From: an uncultured Alcaligenaceae bacterium
GTDB lineage: Bacteria; Pseudomonadota; Gammaproteobacteria; Burkholderiales; Burkholderiaceae_B
NCBI GenBank assembly: GCA_937952975.1
Contig: CALFXX010000020.1
Span: 1 to 63,178, forward strand
DNA: 63,178 bases
Direction of reading: 5' to 3'
Positions 8,898 through 17,382 of this stretch are shown here, piece by piece. Below the pieces are notes generated by a model. It did not search any database, was not told where the DNA came from, and saw only the letters and a list, made by a program, of their open reading frames with translations. Position numbers and translations under genes: made by a program. Position 1 is the first letter of the stretch; the number at the start of each line of letters is the position of its first letter.

Positions 8898-9803
8898 ATG
8901 GCCACGATTTCGACTTCTAAAGTACCCCAATTTATGGGCAGCATGGTTGCCTTGGTGACGCCAATGCACCCCGATGGTAGTCTTGACTACAAAAGCTTTA
9001 AAGCCCTTATTGATTGGCATGCCCAAGAAGGTACCGACGCACTCGTGATTGTCGGCACCTCGGGCGAGTCACCCACCGTTAACGTGGATGAGCATGCCGA
9101 GCTTATTCGCGTCGCGGTTGAACACTCTGCAGGTCGAATCCCTGTGATTGCAGGTGTAGGTGCCAACTCGACGAGTGAGGCGATTCATCTGGCCGAGCAC
9201 GCCCGCAGCGTGGGTGCACATGCTGGCTTATCTGTTGTGCCTTACTACAACAAGCCTTCGCAAGAAGGTATGTACCAACACTTCAAAGCTGTGCAAGAGG
9301 CCGTTGATCTGCCCACGATTCTGTATAACGTGCCAGGCCGTACTGTTGCTGATCTGGCGCACGATACCGTTCTGCGCTTGGCTCAAGTGCCAGGCGTGAT
9401 TGGTATCAAAGATGCCACCGGCGATATTGGCCGAGGGGCGCTACTGATTCGTGATGTGCCCTCTGACTTTTTAGTGTTGAGTGGCGACGACGCGACTGCT
9501 GCTGCGCTTATCTTGCTAGGCGGCCGTGGCAATATTTCGGTCACTGCCAATATCGCCCCGCGCGCAATGCACGAGCTGTGTAGCGCTGCACTGAAGGGCG
9601 ATGTCGCAACCGTTAAACGTTTAAATAATTTACTGGGGCCTTTGAACAAGTTGTTGTTTGTTGAAGGTAACCCAGTTCCGGTCAAGTGGGCGTTGACACA
9701 GATGGGGCGTATTCCTAGCGGTATTCGCTTGCCTCTGGTTCAACTCAGCACGCAATTTCAGGCTCCCTTGCGAGCTGCAATGTCAGAGGCGGGGTTGCTC
9801 TAA
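8898..9803 (+). CDS. dapA: 4-hydroxy-tetrahydrodipicolinate synthase
   Basis: A 301-residue class I aldolase that condenses pyruvate with aspartate semialdehyde, the first step committed to lysine and meso-diaminopimelate. With the ATG at 8898 as residue 1, the Schiff-base lysine is K171 (IGIKDATG), the catalytic tyrosine is Y143 (YNVPGRT), and the GTSGES loop lies near residue 53. An in-frame TTG at 8874 would add eight residues. I prefer the ATG because its length is closer to the family's usual 290-300. The stop codon abuts the bamC start with no gap, so the two are translated from one message. Aspartate kinase (lysC) for the same pathway lies at 33.8 kb. Confidence 0.95.
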   Translation: MATISTSKVPQFMGSMVALVTPMHPDGSLDYKSFKALIDWHAQEGTDALVIVGTSGESPTVNVDEHAELIRVAVEHSAGRIPVIAGVGANSTSEAIHLAEHARSVGAHAGLSVVPYYNKPSQEGMYQHFKAVQEAVDLPTILYNVPGRTVADLAHDTVLRLAQVPGVIGIKDATGDIGRGALLIRDVPSDFLVLSGDDATAAALILLGGRGNISVTANIAPRAMHELCSAALKGDVATVKRLNNLLGPLNKLLFVEGNPVPVKWALTQMGRIPSGIRLPLVQLSTQFQAPLRAAMSEAGLL

Positions 9804-10943
9804 ATGAAAAGTTTGTTGAACAAAAAGTGCGGTGTCGTAGCCGCCTTCGCTGCAACGCTATTGCTATTAAGCGGTTGCGGTGGTTTGCGCTCAGTAATGA
9901 GCGGCGATGATTCGATCGATTACAAAAGCGTGGTCCGTACCGATCCGCTGAGTATCCCCCCCGATCTGACCCAGGCTGCAAATGATCCGCGTTATCGTTC
10001 ACCAACAACCGGCACGACAACGTTCTCGCAGTATCAGCAGGCGCAAACGGGTGGCAGAGGTGTGCCAAATGCCGCTCAGTCTGGTGTGTTACCAACGCGC
10101 AGCGATATGCGCGTGATGCGTGATGGCGAGCTGCGTTGGCTCTCTGTTGAGATGTCACCAGAGAAAGTGTTCTCGATGACCGCCGATTTTTGGACAGATG
10201 CTGGCTTCACGCTCGATGTGACTGATCCCAAAGCGGGTTTGATTGTGACGAACTGGGCTGAAAATCGCGCCAAAATTCCCGAGAGCTGGCTGCGTCAAGC
10301 CTTGGGATCATTGCTTGATAGCCTGTATGACAGCGGGACGCGCGATAAATTCCGTACCCGTATCGAGCGAGTAGGCTCGCGTACTGAAGTCTATATTTCG
10401 CACCGTCACATGGAAGAAATTGCTCGAGTCAACCTCTCTGACGTCGATGTGAAGTGGACCAATGGCAAAGAAGACCCAGGCTTGAACGCAGCGATGCTGG
10501 CGAGGCTGATGGTCTACTTGGGTGAAGATGTTGACGGTGCGCGTAAAAAAATGGCGCAAACGACTCCTGGCGCGCAAGAGCCAAAGGTTAGCGCAGCATC
10601 GGGTGACAAGAGCATGCTGGTGGTTGCAGAGTCCTTTGATCGCGCTTGGCGTCGCGTGGGCGTGGCGCTTGACTCAGGTGGTTTCACCGTTGACGATCGC
10701 GATCGTGCTGCGGGCGATTTCTACGTGCGTTACGTTGATACCGACACTGGCGAAAAGCGTGAAGAGCCTGGCTTCTTTGCTCGCATATTTGGCACTAAAG
10801 ATCCTGCTAAGGCACCTACGCTGCGTATTCATCTGGTTGAACAGGGTAACCAGACGCAAGTTACCGTGCTCGATGCACAAGGCGTGCGCGACAACAGTGC
10901 TACGGCCCAGCGGTTGCTGAGCGTGTTGAGCGGCAAGATGTAG
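9804..10943 (+). CDS. bamC: Outer membrane assembly lipoprotein BamC
   Basis: A 379-residue lipoprotein of the BAM complex, which inserts beta-barrel proteins into the outer membrane. The signal peptide ends in a lipobox LLSGCGG with lipidated C25. The unstructured N-terminal region contains 'DPLSIPPDLTQ', the conserved BamD-binding type segment, followed by two helix-grip domains. The gene begins on the base after the dapA stop, the same dapA-bamC linkage as in E. coli. A strong intrinsic terminator follows at about 20 nt, closing the operon. Confidence 0.93.
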   Translation: MKSLLNKKCGVVAAFAATLLLLSGCGGLRSVMSGDDSIDYKSVVRTDPLSIPPDLTQAANDPRYRSPTTGTTTFSQYQQAQTGGRGVPNAAQSGVLPTRSDMRVMRDGELRWLSVEMSPEKVFSMTADFWTDAGFTLDVTDPKAGLIVTNWAENRAKIPESWLRQALGSLLDSLYDSGTRDKFRTRIERVGSRTEVYISHRHMEEIARVNLSDVDVKWTNGKEDPGLNAAMLARLMVYLGEDVDGARKKMAQTTPGAQEPKVSAASGDKSMLVVAESFDRAWRRVGVALDSGGFTVDDRDRAAGDFYVRYVDTDTGEKREEPGFFARIFGTKDPAKAPTLRIHLVEQGNQTQVTVLDAQGVRDNSATAQRLLSVLSGKM

Positions 10944-10962
10944 TTTGATTTTTATGTAGGCT

Positions 10963-10994
10963 AAAAAACGACGGCTTTGGCCGTCGTTTTTTTT
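10963..10994 (+). terminator. Rho-independent terminator of dapA-bamC
   Basis: An 11-bp GC-rich stem, AAAACGACGGC/GCCGTCGTTTT, with a short TTTG loop is followed by a run of T, about 20 nt past the bamC stop. The A-run on the left would let it work in both directions. Confidence 0.92.
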
Positions 10995-11116
10995 GGTATG
11001 CCGGGCGCGCTCGCGCGAACCGTCTCTGACCACCACTCAGCACAAGATACGATGCGCATCGCATCGATAAGCGAGACCGTGCGCGCCAAGGCGATGCACC
11101 TTTTTGCCGTCTGGCA

Positions 11117-11133
11117 TGTACCAAAATGGTGCA
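11117..11133 (+). promoter_or_regulatory. Near-consensus NtrC binding site upstream of the urease operon
   Basis: TGTACCAAAATGGTGCA differs at one base from the enteric NtrC consensus TGCACC-N5-GGTGCA. A second half-site TGCACC lies at 11095-11100. The site is about 200 bp upstream of ureD, in the only long gap before the operon (10944-11331), as expected for a nitrogen-controlled enhancer. I found no convincing sigma-54 -24/-12 element between site and gene. Apart from this and the terminator I see nothing else in the gap. Confidence 0.7.
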
Positions 11134-11331
11134 TTTTTGAACTGTCACGTCTCACCTTCGTGCACGATCATAATTCTCTTTGCATCTGTGCCAAAGATTC
11201 GTCATGATGATGGTTTAATTAGCGACAGGAGTTTTGTGTTTTTGTCAGATCACTACCACTCTAGACTGAGCCTGCGTCACAACAGCGAAGGCACTTAGGC
11301 ATTGCTATTTAACTTTTAAGTCATCAAATTA

Positions 11332-12255
11332 ATGCACCTCGGCGATCAGCGACATTGGTCTACTGACCCAGACCCAACAGGCTCCTCTGGCCCCTTAGAC
11401 CCCTCACGTTCGACCGAGGCTGAGTCGACGCTCGCGTCATGGACTGCTCGCCTTTCGCTCGACTTCAATCTGGACCCTCAGCCGCCTAGTCTGAAGACAC
11501 GGCTCAATCATCAGCACCTCGGGCCCTTGCGTATTCAAAAAGCCTTGTACCCAGAGGGTGCCTCCCCTTGCCACGCGATCATCGTGCATCCGCCCGGCGG
11601 GATCGCAGGTGGCGATCGACTTGAAGTGTTGATCAATAGTCAACTGGGTAGCCATGGCCTGGTCACAACCCCCTCTGCTGCCAAATGGTACGGCGCCAAT
11701 GCTTCGCTTGAAGCTTCGCAATTAATCGATATTGACTTGCAGGGTGCTTTCGAGTGGCTGCCGCAAGAGACTATTGTGTTTAATCGGGCGCGGGTGCGTT
11801 CTGATCTTGATATCAGGGTGGGTAAGCACGGGGCAATGTTAGGTTGGGATCACCTCATCTTTGGTCGTCATGCCTCGGGCGAATCTTTCGCTGAGGGTCA
11901 TTTTCGTCAATCATTAAAAATTCAGATTGATGAGCAACTCATTTGGCATGATCGCTTAGCCTTGGTGGGCGATGACGCGTTGTTTGCTTCGCCCATCGGT
12001 CTGCGGGGGCATTACACCTGTGCGACGTTATGGGCGATTTTGCCTGCGCCTGAAACATTTAGCGAAGCAACCGTGCAAGCCTTGCGTGAGCAGGCTGCTC
12101 AGTTTGCCTGGACGCTTCTTCATCCTCGCTTATTGGTGGGTCGGTTGTTAGCCGAACCGCGTGAATTGAAGTTTTTATTGCAAGACGCTTGGGCGCAGTT
12201 GCGCCCTGTTGTACTTGGTTTACCGGCTGTTGCGCCACGCTTGTGGGCGACTTGA
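11332..12255 (+). CDS. ureD: Urease accessory protein UreD
   Basis: A 307-residue urease maturation scaffold (called UreH in some species). It binds apo-urease and, with UreF and UreG, delivers nickel. Family elements include 'RLSLDFNLD', 'PGGIAGGDRLEVLI' and 'TTPSAAKWYGA', then 'LPQETIVFNRA' and 'WDHLIFGR'. It is first in the ureDABCEFG operon, the usual proteobacterial order. The N-terminal ~35 residues before 'SWTARLSL' are Ser/Pro/Asp-rich and may not all be translated. Other starts between 11332 and about 11420 are possible. Confidence 0.92.
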   Translation: MHLGDQRHWSTDPDPTGSSGPLDPSRSTEAESTLASWTARLSLDFNLDPQPPSLKTRLNHQHLGPLRIQKALYPEGASPCHAIIVHPPGGIAGGDRLEVLINSQLGSHGLVTTPSAAKWYGANASLEASQLIDIDLQGAFEWLPQETIVFNRARVRSDLDIRVGKHGAMLGWDHLIFGRHASGESFAEGHFRQSLKIQIDEQLIWHDRLALVGDDALFASPIGLRGHYTCATLWAILPAPETFSEATVQALREQAAQFAWTLLHPRLLVGRLLAEPRELKFLLQDAWAQLRPVVLGLPAVAPRLWAT

Positions 12256-12289
12256 TGATTAAGATGATGAACGTTGTTAAGGGGACACT

Positions 12290-12592
12290 ATGGATCTGAC
12301 ACCGCGCGAAAAAGACAAACTGCTCATTTTTACTGCGAGCCTGCTGGCCGAACGTCGGCGTGCTCGTGGCTTAAAGCTGAATGTACCCGAAGCCATTGCC
12401 ATGATTTCAGCCGCCATTATGGAGGGTGCACGCGACGGGAAAACCGTCGCTGAACTCATGAGCGAAGGTCGCAATATTTTGAGTCGCAAAGATGTGATGG
12501 AAGGCGTCTCTGAAATGATCCCCGACATTCAAGTCGAGGCGACGTTTCCAGATGGCACCAAGCTTGTCACGGTTCATCAGCCTATTCAGTAG
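12290..12592 (+). CDS. ureA: Urease gamma subunit
   Basis: A 100-residue structural subunit, exactly the family's usual length, starting 'MDLTPREKDKLLIFTASLLA'. AAGGGG lies about six bases before the ATG. Three copies combine with UreB and UreC in the (UreABC)3 holoenzyme in the cytoplasm. The 34-nt gap after ureD and 29-nt gap to ureB indicate cotranscription. Confidence 0.97.
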   Translation: MDLTPREKDKLLIFTASLLAERRRARGLKLNVPEAIAMISAAIMEGARDGKTVAELMSEGRNILSRKDVMEGVSEMIPDIQVEATFPDGTKLVTVHQPIQ

Positions 12593-12621
12593 TCATCCGC
12601 CGAGATTTTAAGGAGAAAAAG

Positions 12622-12948
12622 ATGAGTACCACACCAATCATTCCGGGCGAGATGATCGTTGCGCCTGGCGAAATTGAAATTAATGTAGGCCGCAGCTTAA
12701 TTAAAGTCTTGGTTGCCAACACCGGCGATCGGCCTGTGCAGATCGGCTCGCACTATCACTTTGCCGAAACGAATGCAGCCCTGCGTTTTGACCGTGCTCT
12801 GGCTACTGGTTTTCGCTTAAACATACCGGCGGGTACAGCCGTGCGTTTCGAACCGGGTCAAGAGCGCGAGGTTGAACTTGTTGCCTTAACGGGTGATCGA
12901 CTCGTGTATGGTTTTAGAGGTTTGGTGATGGGGGCTTTAGACAAATGA
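12622..12948 (+). CDS. ureB: Urease beta subunit
   Basis: A 108-residue beta subunit with the typical 'IPGEMIVAPGEIEINVG' start and 'NTGDRPVQIGSHYHFAETN' core. A strong AAGGAG precedes the ATG by about six bases. The stop overlaps the ureC start as ATGA, which implies translational coupling and suits the 1:1 stoichiometry of the enzyme. Confidence 0.97.
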   Translation: MSTTPIIPGEMIVAPGEIEINVGRSLIKVLVANTGDRPVQIGSHYHFAETNAALRFDRALATGFRLNIPAGTAVRFEPGQEREVELVALTGDRLVYGFRGLVMGALDK

Positions 12949-14657
12949 AGATTTCAAGACAAGCATACGCTGAGATGTACGGCCCCACTACAGGTGATCG
13001 AATTCGCTTGGCCGATACGGCTTTGTTTGCGATGGTTGAAAAAGATTTCACCATCTACGGCGAAGAAGTGAAATTTGGTGGCGGCAAGGTGATTCGTGAC
13101 GGCATGGGTCAGTCGCAACGCATGAGTAAAGATTGCGTCGATACCGTGCTGACCAATGCGTTGATCATTGACTACTGGGGTATCGTCAAGGCCGATATTG
13201 GGATTAAAAATGGTCGTATCTCGGGTATCGGTAAAGCCGGTAATCCAGATATTCAACCAGGCATCACGATTGTGGTGGGGCCTGCCACTGAAGTGATCGC
13301 AGCCGAAGGCATGATTGTTACCGCCGGCGGCATTGACAGTCATATCCATCTGATCTGCCCGCAACAAATCGAAGAGGCCTTGAGCTCGGGTGTGACGACC
13401 ATGATTGGCGGCGGCACGGGCCCAGCCACCGGCACCTTTGCCACCACGGTGACACCAGGCCCTTGGCATTTGGCGCGTATGCTGCAGGCGATGGAGTCTT
13501 ATCCCATCAATATCGGTTTGTTAGGCAAGGGCAACGTATCAGTGCCCGGCCCCCTGCACGAACAGATCGAAGCGGGCGCCGTTGGCTTAAAGTTGCACGA
13601 AGATTGGGGTAGCACGCCAGCGGCCATTGATAATTGCTTGAGCGTGGCTGACGAAACCGATACGCAAGTGGCAATTCACACCGATACCTTGAACGAATCA
13701 GGTTTTGTTGAAGCGACGATTGATGCGATCAAGGGGCGTGTGATCCACACCTATCACACCGAAGGTGCGGGTGGTGGTCATGCACCTGACATCATTCGTA
13801 TTTGCGGCGAAGCAAATGTGTTGCCCTCATCGACCAACCCCACGCGGCCGTTTACGATCAATACGCTCGACGAGCATCTTGATATGTTGATGGTGTGCCA
13901 TCACCTAGATGCCTCAATCGCCGAAGACATTGCGTTTGCTGAAAGCCGCATTCGTCGCGAGACCATTGCCGCAGAAGATATCTTGCATGACATCGGTGCG
14001 TTTTCGATGATCTCGTCAGATAGCCAAGCGATGGGACGTGTAGGCGAAGTGATTATGCGTACTTGGCAGACCGCGCACAAAATGCGTGAGCAACGTGGCT
14101 CGATGAGCGAGGCTGGTTTTTCAGATCCGTCAACCAGCGACAACGCACGCATCAAACGTTACATCGCCAAGTACACGATCAACCCCGCGATTACGCATGG
14201 GATGGACAAGGAGGTCGGCTCGATTGAGGTGGGTAAGTTTGCCGATTTGGTGTTGTGGCGCCCAGCATTTTTTGGTGTCAAACCTTCTACTGTGATTAAG
14301 GGTGGTCAGATTGCGATGGCAGCAATGGGTGACCCTAATGCGTCTATCCCAACTCCGCAACCGGTGCATTTCAGGCCGCAGTTTGGCGCCGCGCAAAGTG
14401 CGATTGCAACGAGCTGCATTACCTTTATGTCGGGGATTGCCATTCACAAAGGTTTACCCGCTGAATTAGGCTTAAAACGTCATGTGGCCGCAGTGCAAGG
14501 CATTCGCAGTTTGACGAAGGCAGATATGAAACTCAATGCCGCGACACCCAAGATCACTGTCAGCCCCGAAAACTATAAAGTTTTTGCAGATGGTGTCTTG
14601 CTTGATTGCCCACCGGCCAAAACGTTGCCGATGGCGCAGCGGTACTTTTTGTTTTAG
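12945..14657 (+). CDS. ureC: Urease alpha subunit (catalytic)
   Basis: A 570-residue nickel hydrolase that splits urea to ammonia and carbamate. The dinickel-centre ligands are visible: H133 and H135 (DSHIHL), the carbamylated lysine K216 (AVGLKLHEDWG), the histidines of 'VAIHTDTLNESGF' and 'HTYHTEGAGGGHAP', and the flap histidines in 'MVCHHLDASIAED'. The start overlaps ureB by four bases. The next gene, ureE, begins five bases after its stop. All key residues are present, so the enzyme should be active. Confidence 0.98.
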   Translation: MKISRQAYAEMYGPTTGDRIRLADTALFAMVEKDFTIYGEEVKFGGGKVIRDGMGQSQRMSKDCVDTVLTNALIIDYWGIVKADIGIKNGRISGIGKAGNPDIQPGITIVVGPATEVIAAEGMIVTAGGIDSHIHLICPQQIEEALSSGVTTMIGGGTGPATGTFATTVTPGPWHLARMLQAMESYPINIGLLGKGNVSVPGPLHEQIEAGAVGLKLHEDWGSTPAAIDNCLSVADETDTQVAIHTDTLNESGFVEATIDAIKGRVIHTYHTEGAGGGHAPDIIRICGEANVLPSSTNPTRPFTINTLDEHLDMLMVCHHLDASIAEDIAFAESRIRRETIAAEDILHDIGAFSMISSDSQAMGRVGEVIMRTWQTAHKMREQRGSMSEAGFSDPSTSDNARIKRYIAKYTINPAITHGMDKEVGSIEVGKFADLVLWRPAFFGVKPSTVIKGGQIAMAAMGDPNASIPTPQPVHFRPQFGAAQSAIATSCITFMSGIAIHKGLPAELGLKRHVAAVQGIRSLTKADMKLNAATPKITVSPENYKVFADGVLLDCPPAKTLPMAQRYFLF

Positions 14658-14662
14658 GGTGA

Positions 14663-15247
14663 ATGATGGCAATCATGTTAAATGCGCGTCGTGCGCACGA
14701 TGATCCGCAGTTACGCAGCGAAAGCACGGCCTGGCCAGAGCCTTGGCCAGTGCTTGAACTGACGCTCGAAGATCGCCAGCGTTGGCGCTTGGCTGCGATG
14801 TTGCCCAATGGCCGTGCCGTGGCCGTGATCTTGCCACGAACTGAACACATGCAGCATGGTGATGTGTTGTGCGGCGAGCAAGGCGAACGCGTGGTCGTGC
14901 AGGCTGCCGTCGAAGAGCTCTTTCGAATTCAGGCGAATAACCCCTTTGAGTTGATGCGTATTGTGTATCACCTGGCCAATCGCCACGTGCGAGCAATGCT
15001 CTCTACCGAAGCAGTGTGGATCCAGCCTGATCCTGTGCTGGCTGACATGGTGCGACGCTTGGGTGGCACCGTGACGGTGGTGCAGCAGGCCTTCATCCCC
15101 GAGGGTGGTGCCTATGCGGCAGGGCAGGGCGGTGGGCATCATCACCATCATCATGCCACTGAGTGTGGTGTTGAAGAACACGACCAAGCCATGGGTAATC
15201 TTGGCGAAGAACTCTCAATCGCAGCGCACGCGCGCGCAAAGTCGTAA
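14663..15247 (+). CDS. ureE: Urease accessory protein UreE, nickel metallochaperone
   Basis: A 194-residue UreE with an N-terminal peptide-binding domain, a central metal-binding domain ('ELFRIQANNPFELMRIVYHLANRH') and a C-terminal histidine tail. The tail holds six consecutive histidines at 159-164 plus nearby His and Cys residues. UreE hands nickel to UreG. His-rich tails are common in this family and raise nickel-storage capacity. The start is the first of two adjacent methionine codons (14663/14666). The following ureF starts within ten bases of the stop. Confidence 0.92.
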   Translation: MMAIMLNARRAHDDPQLRSESTAWPEPWPVLELTLEDRQRWRLAAMLPNGRAVAVILPRTEHMQHGDVLCGEQGERVVVQAAVEELFRIQANNPFELMRIVYHLANRHVRAMLSTEAVWIQPDPVLADMVRRLGGTVTVVQQAFIPEGGAYAAGQGGGHHHHHHATECGVEEHDQAMGNLGEELSIAAHARAKS

Positions 15248-15251
15248 GGTG

Positions 15252-15992
15252 ATGATGTCGCTGCAATCATCCAAGGCGCATGAGTCAGATCAGCCTGCGC
15301 CACTCAACAACCCTGTCCTCACTCAAACTCAGTCGTTGTTAGCCGCGCTACATTTGGCCAGCCCTGCCTTACCAGTCGGTGGCTTTGCCTACTCACAAGG
15401 CTTAGAGCAGGCGATTGAAGATCGGTGGGTGACTCAGGTCGAGCAGGCCTATGTTTGGATTCGAGACGTACTACTCTTGAATCTGGCGCGACAAGAGTTG
15501 CCATTATGGTTGGCGTGCCATCGTGCGGTCATACAACAGGATTGGCCCGCCTTAGCCACGGCCAATCAAGAGTTGTATGCCCTGCGCGAAACCGCTGAAT
15601 TCAGGCTTGAATCCGTACAGATGGGTCATTCGATGACCAAGTTATTTGCGCAATGGCCTCAAGGCGCAGCGCTCAATGCGTTATCGATTGAACAATGGAC
15701 ATATCCCGCGTCGTATGCCGCTTTAGCCGCCATCTCTGGAGTCGATGAGACGATGGCCTTGACGGCCTATTTGTGGAGCTGGGTTGAAAACCAAGCACTC
15801 GCGGCGGTCAAGATTATTCCGTTGGGGCAAATTGATGGGCAGACGTTGCTGCATCGCCTAAAAGGCGATGTTGAACGCGCGACTGACATTGCGCGTTCAA
15901 CCGACCCCGCGCACGCTGGCTCAGCAGCCTTTGGCCTGGCACTGGCGAGCGCCAGACATGAATCGCAATACAGTCGATTATTTAGAAGTTGA
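15252..15992 (+). CDS. ureF: Urease accessory protein UreF
   Basis: A 246-residue all-helical maturation factor that works with UreD to gate GTP hydrolysis by UreG. Family motifs: 'LHLASPALPVGGFAYSQGLE' and 'RETAEFRLESVQMGHSM'. The frame is open up to 15105, but that part overlaps ureE and does not resemble UreF. I set the start at ATG 15252 (ATG 15255 is equally possible), just after the ureE stop and next to an AAGG. A 37-nt gap leads to ureG. Confidence 0.9.
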   Translation: MMSLQSSKAHESDQPAPLNNPVLTQTQSLLAALHLASPALPVGGFAYSQGLEQAIEDRWVTQVEQAYVWIRDVLLLNLARQELPLWLACHRAVIQQDWPALATANQELYALRETAEFRLESVQMGHSMTKLFAQWPQGAALNALSIEQWTYPASYAALAAISGVDETMALTAYLWSWVENQALAAVKIIPLGQIDGQTLLHRLKGDVERATDIARSTDPAHAGSAAFGLALASARHESQYSRLFRS

Positions 15993-16029
15993 CTTTTTTC
16001 TTGTAGTTGTCATTTTTTAGGATCGCACC

Positions 16030-16656
16030 ATGAACGCATCTACTCAAACAAATCCCTTACGCGTTGGTATCGGTGGCCCCGTTGGCTCGGGCAAAACCAC
16101 GCTCGTTGAAGTTTTATGCAAACGCATGCGCGACCAATACAAACTGGCTGTCGTCACGAACGATATCTACACCAAAGAGGACGAGCGTTTGCTAGTGGCT
16201 GCCGAGGCCCTCACCGCTGATCGCATCATGGGTGTTGAAACCGGTGGATGCCCCCATACGGCGATTCGCGAAGATGCCTCAATCAATCTTGAAGCGATTG
16301 ATCGCATGCAAAAGCGGTTTCCTGATCTGGATTTAATTTTTATTGAATCAGGTGGCGATAATTTAGCGGCAACCTTTAGCCCCGACTTATCTGATCTCAC
16401 CATTTATGTGATCGATGTGGCAGGCGGCGAAAAAATCCCCCGTAAAGGTGGCCCCGGCATTACACGCAGCGATTTGTTAGTGATTAACAAAACTGATTTG
16501 GCCCCCTACGTTGGCGCCAACCTTGACGTCATGCGTCACGACACTGCCCGCATGCGTGCCGATCGCCCCTGGGTGATGACAAACCTCAAAACCGGCGATG
16601 GCTTAGATGAGGTGATTAAATTTATCGAAAAGGCAGGGTGCTTGACGGCGAAGTGA
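16030..16656 (+). CDS. ureG: Urease accessory GTPase UreG
   Basis: A 208-residue SIMIBI-class GTPase that powers nickel insertion into urease. The P-loop is GPVGSGKTT at 16-24. The metal-binding CPH appears in 'ETGGCPHTAIREDASIN'. The G-domain motifs 'FIESGGDN' and 'VINKTDLAPYVGANL' are intact. AGGA lies upstream of the ATG at suitable distance. It is the last gene of the operon; no nickel permease (ureJ/hupE) or urea transporter follows within the window. Confidence 0.97.
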   Translation: MNASTQTNPLRVGIGGPVGSGKTTLVEVLCKRMRDQYKLAVVTNDIYTKEDERLLVAAEALTADRIMGVETGGCPHTAIREDASINLEAIDRMQKRFPDLDLIFIESGGDNLAATFSPDLSDLTIYVIDVAGGEKIPRKGGPGITRSDLLVINKTDLAPYVGANLDVMRHDTARMRADRPWVMTNLKTGDGLDEVIKFIEKAGCLTAK

Positions 16657-16789
16657 TTGTTGTGTCTCGCACTTGCTCGTGATTGGGTGACGTTTCGAGA
16701 AAAGACCCTTACAAGTCCTTACTAAATCTAACAACTATTTCTATTGTTTTTTGCGAAGATTGCACTGCTCCGTTTGCCTAAGATCTTGG

Positions 16790-16819
16790 TTGACAGTAGT
16801 TCTTTTTTGTACATACAAT
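16790..16819 (+). promoter_or_regulatory. Sigma-70 promoter with overlapping inverted repeat, brnTA operon
   Basis: A perfect -35 TTGACA (16790-16795) and -10 TACAAT (16814-16819) are separated by 18 bp. A perfect inverted repeat TTGTA-CA-TACAA (16807-16818) covers the -10. That is a likely operator for autorepression by the BrnA antitoxin. The expected transcription start, near 16826, lies only about five bases before the brnT ATG. Confidence 0.75.
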
Positions 16820-16830
16820 TAGATAGCTGA

Positions 16831-17109
16831 ATGGTAATTGAATTTGACTGGGTAAAGTGTCAACGCAATGTTGTTGATCGGAATTTGTCCTTTGAAAGAG
16901 CAAATGAGGTTGATTTAGAGACCGCTTTGATTTCACGCGACGAAAGGAAAAATTATGGTGAAGACCGGTATGTGGCACTGTGCCACTTAGATAAGCGACT
17001 GCATGTTTTATGTTTTACAGAGACAGTTCGCGGAATCCGCGTGATTAGCTTTCGTAAAGCGAATAAAAGAGAGGTTCTTCATTATGAAAAAAAACAGGCC
17101 ACTGACTGA
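16831..17109 (+). CDS. brnT: BrnT family ribonuclease toxin
   Basis: A 92-residue toxin of the type II BrnTA system; BrnT is a RelE-like ribonuclease that blocks translation. The start 'EFDWVKCQRNVVDRNLSFERA' in outline matches the family's 'EFDWDxxKxxxNxxKHGVSFE' plan. The C-terminal catalytic block 'RGIRVISFRKANKREVLHYEK' is well kept. The canonical KHG is replaced by DRN, a divergence also seen in some active members. There is almost no 5' untranslated leader, so translation may be near-leaderless. The gene overlaps brnA by 26 bases, and the local composition is AT-richer than neighbouring genes, suggesting acquisition. Confidence 0.88.
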   Translation: MVIEFDWVKCQRNVVDRNLSFERANEVDLETALISRDERKNYGEDRYVALCHLDKRLHVLCFTETVRGIRVISFRKANKREVLHYEKKQATD

Positions 17110-17359
17110 CCAAGAGGGTGAAGTTAGGGATTTGTCACAAGTGGATCAAAACATCTTTAAGCCTGCTAAAGATGTTTTGCCTGAATCGTTGCTAAAAAAA
17201 ATTGCTGTTCGGGGGCAGCAAAAGTTACCGGTTAAAGACCGAATTACGATTCGGCTATCTCATGACGTTGTGAGTCGATTTCGTGCGACGGGTCAAGGAT
17301 GGCAAACACGCGTAGACGCTGCGCTGAGGGATTGGTTGAGCAGTCACTCGCTGAATTAA
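17084..17359 (+). CDS. brnA: BrnA family antitoxin
   Basis: A 91-residue antitoxin with a disordered, charged N-terminus that should wrap the toxin. Its C-terminal ribbon-helix-helix DNA-binding part reads 'RITIRLSHDVVSRFRATG' followed by 'GWQTRVDAALRDWL', the family hallmark. It would neutralise BrnT and repress the shared promoter. The start lies inside brnT, and GAGAGG about nine bases upstream serves as a ribosome-binding site. Toxin-first order is normal for BrnTA. Confidence 0.88.
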   Translation: MKKNRPLTDQEGEVRDLSQVDQNIFKPAKDVLPESLLKKIAVRGQQKLPVKDRITIRLSHDVVSRFRATGQGWQTRVDAALRDWLSSHSLN

Positions 17360-17382
17360 TTAATTTGATCGTTGATGAGAAG

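Noticed and set aside
11134..11331. Sigma-54 promoter before ureD
   Set aside because: No GG-N10-GC element matching TGGCAC-N5-TTGC was found; nearest candidates have wrong spacing (8 or 13).
15105..15251. Longer UreF start within ureE
   Set aside because: The added residues run antisense-like through the UreE His-rich tail in another frame and do not resemble UreF.
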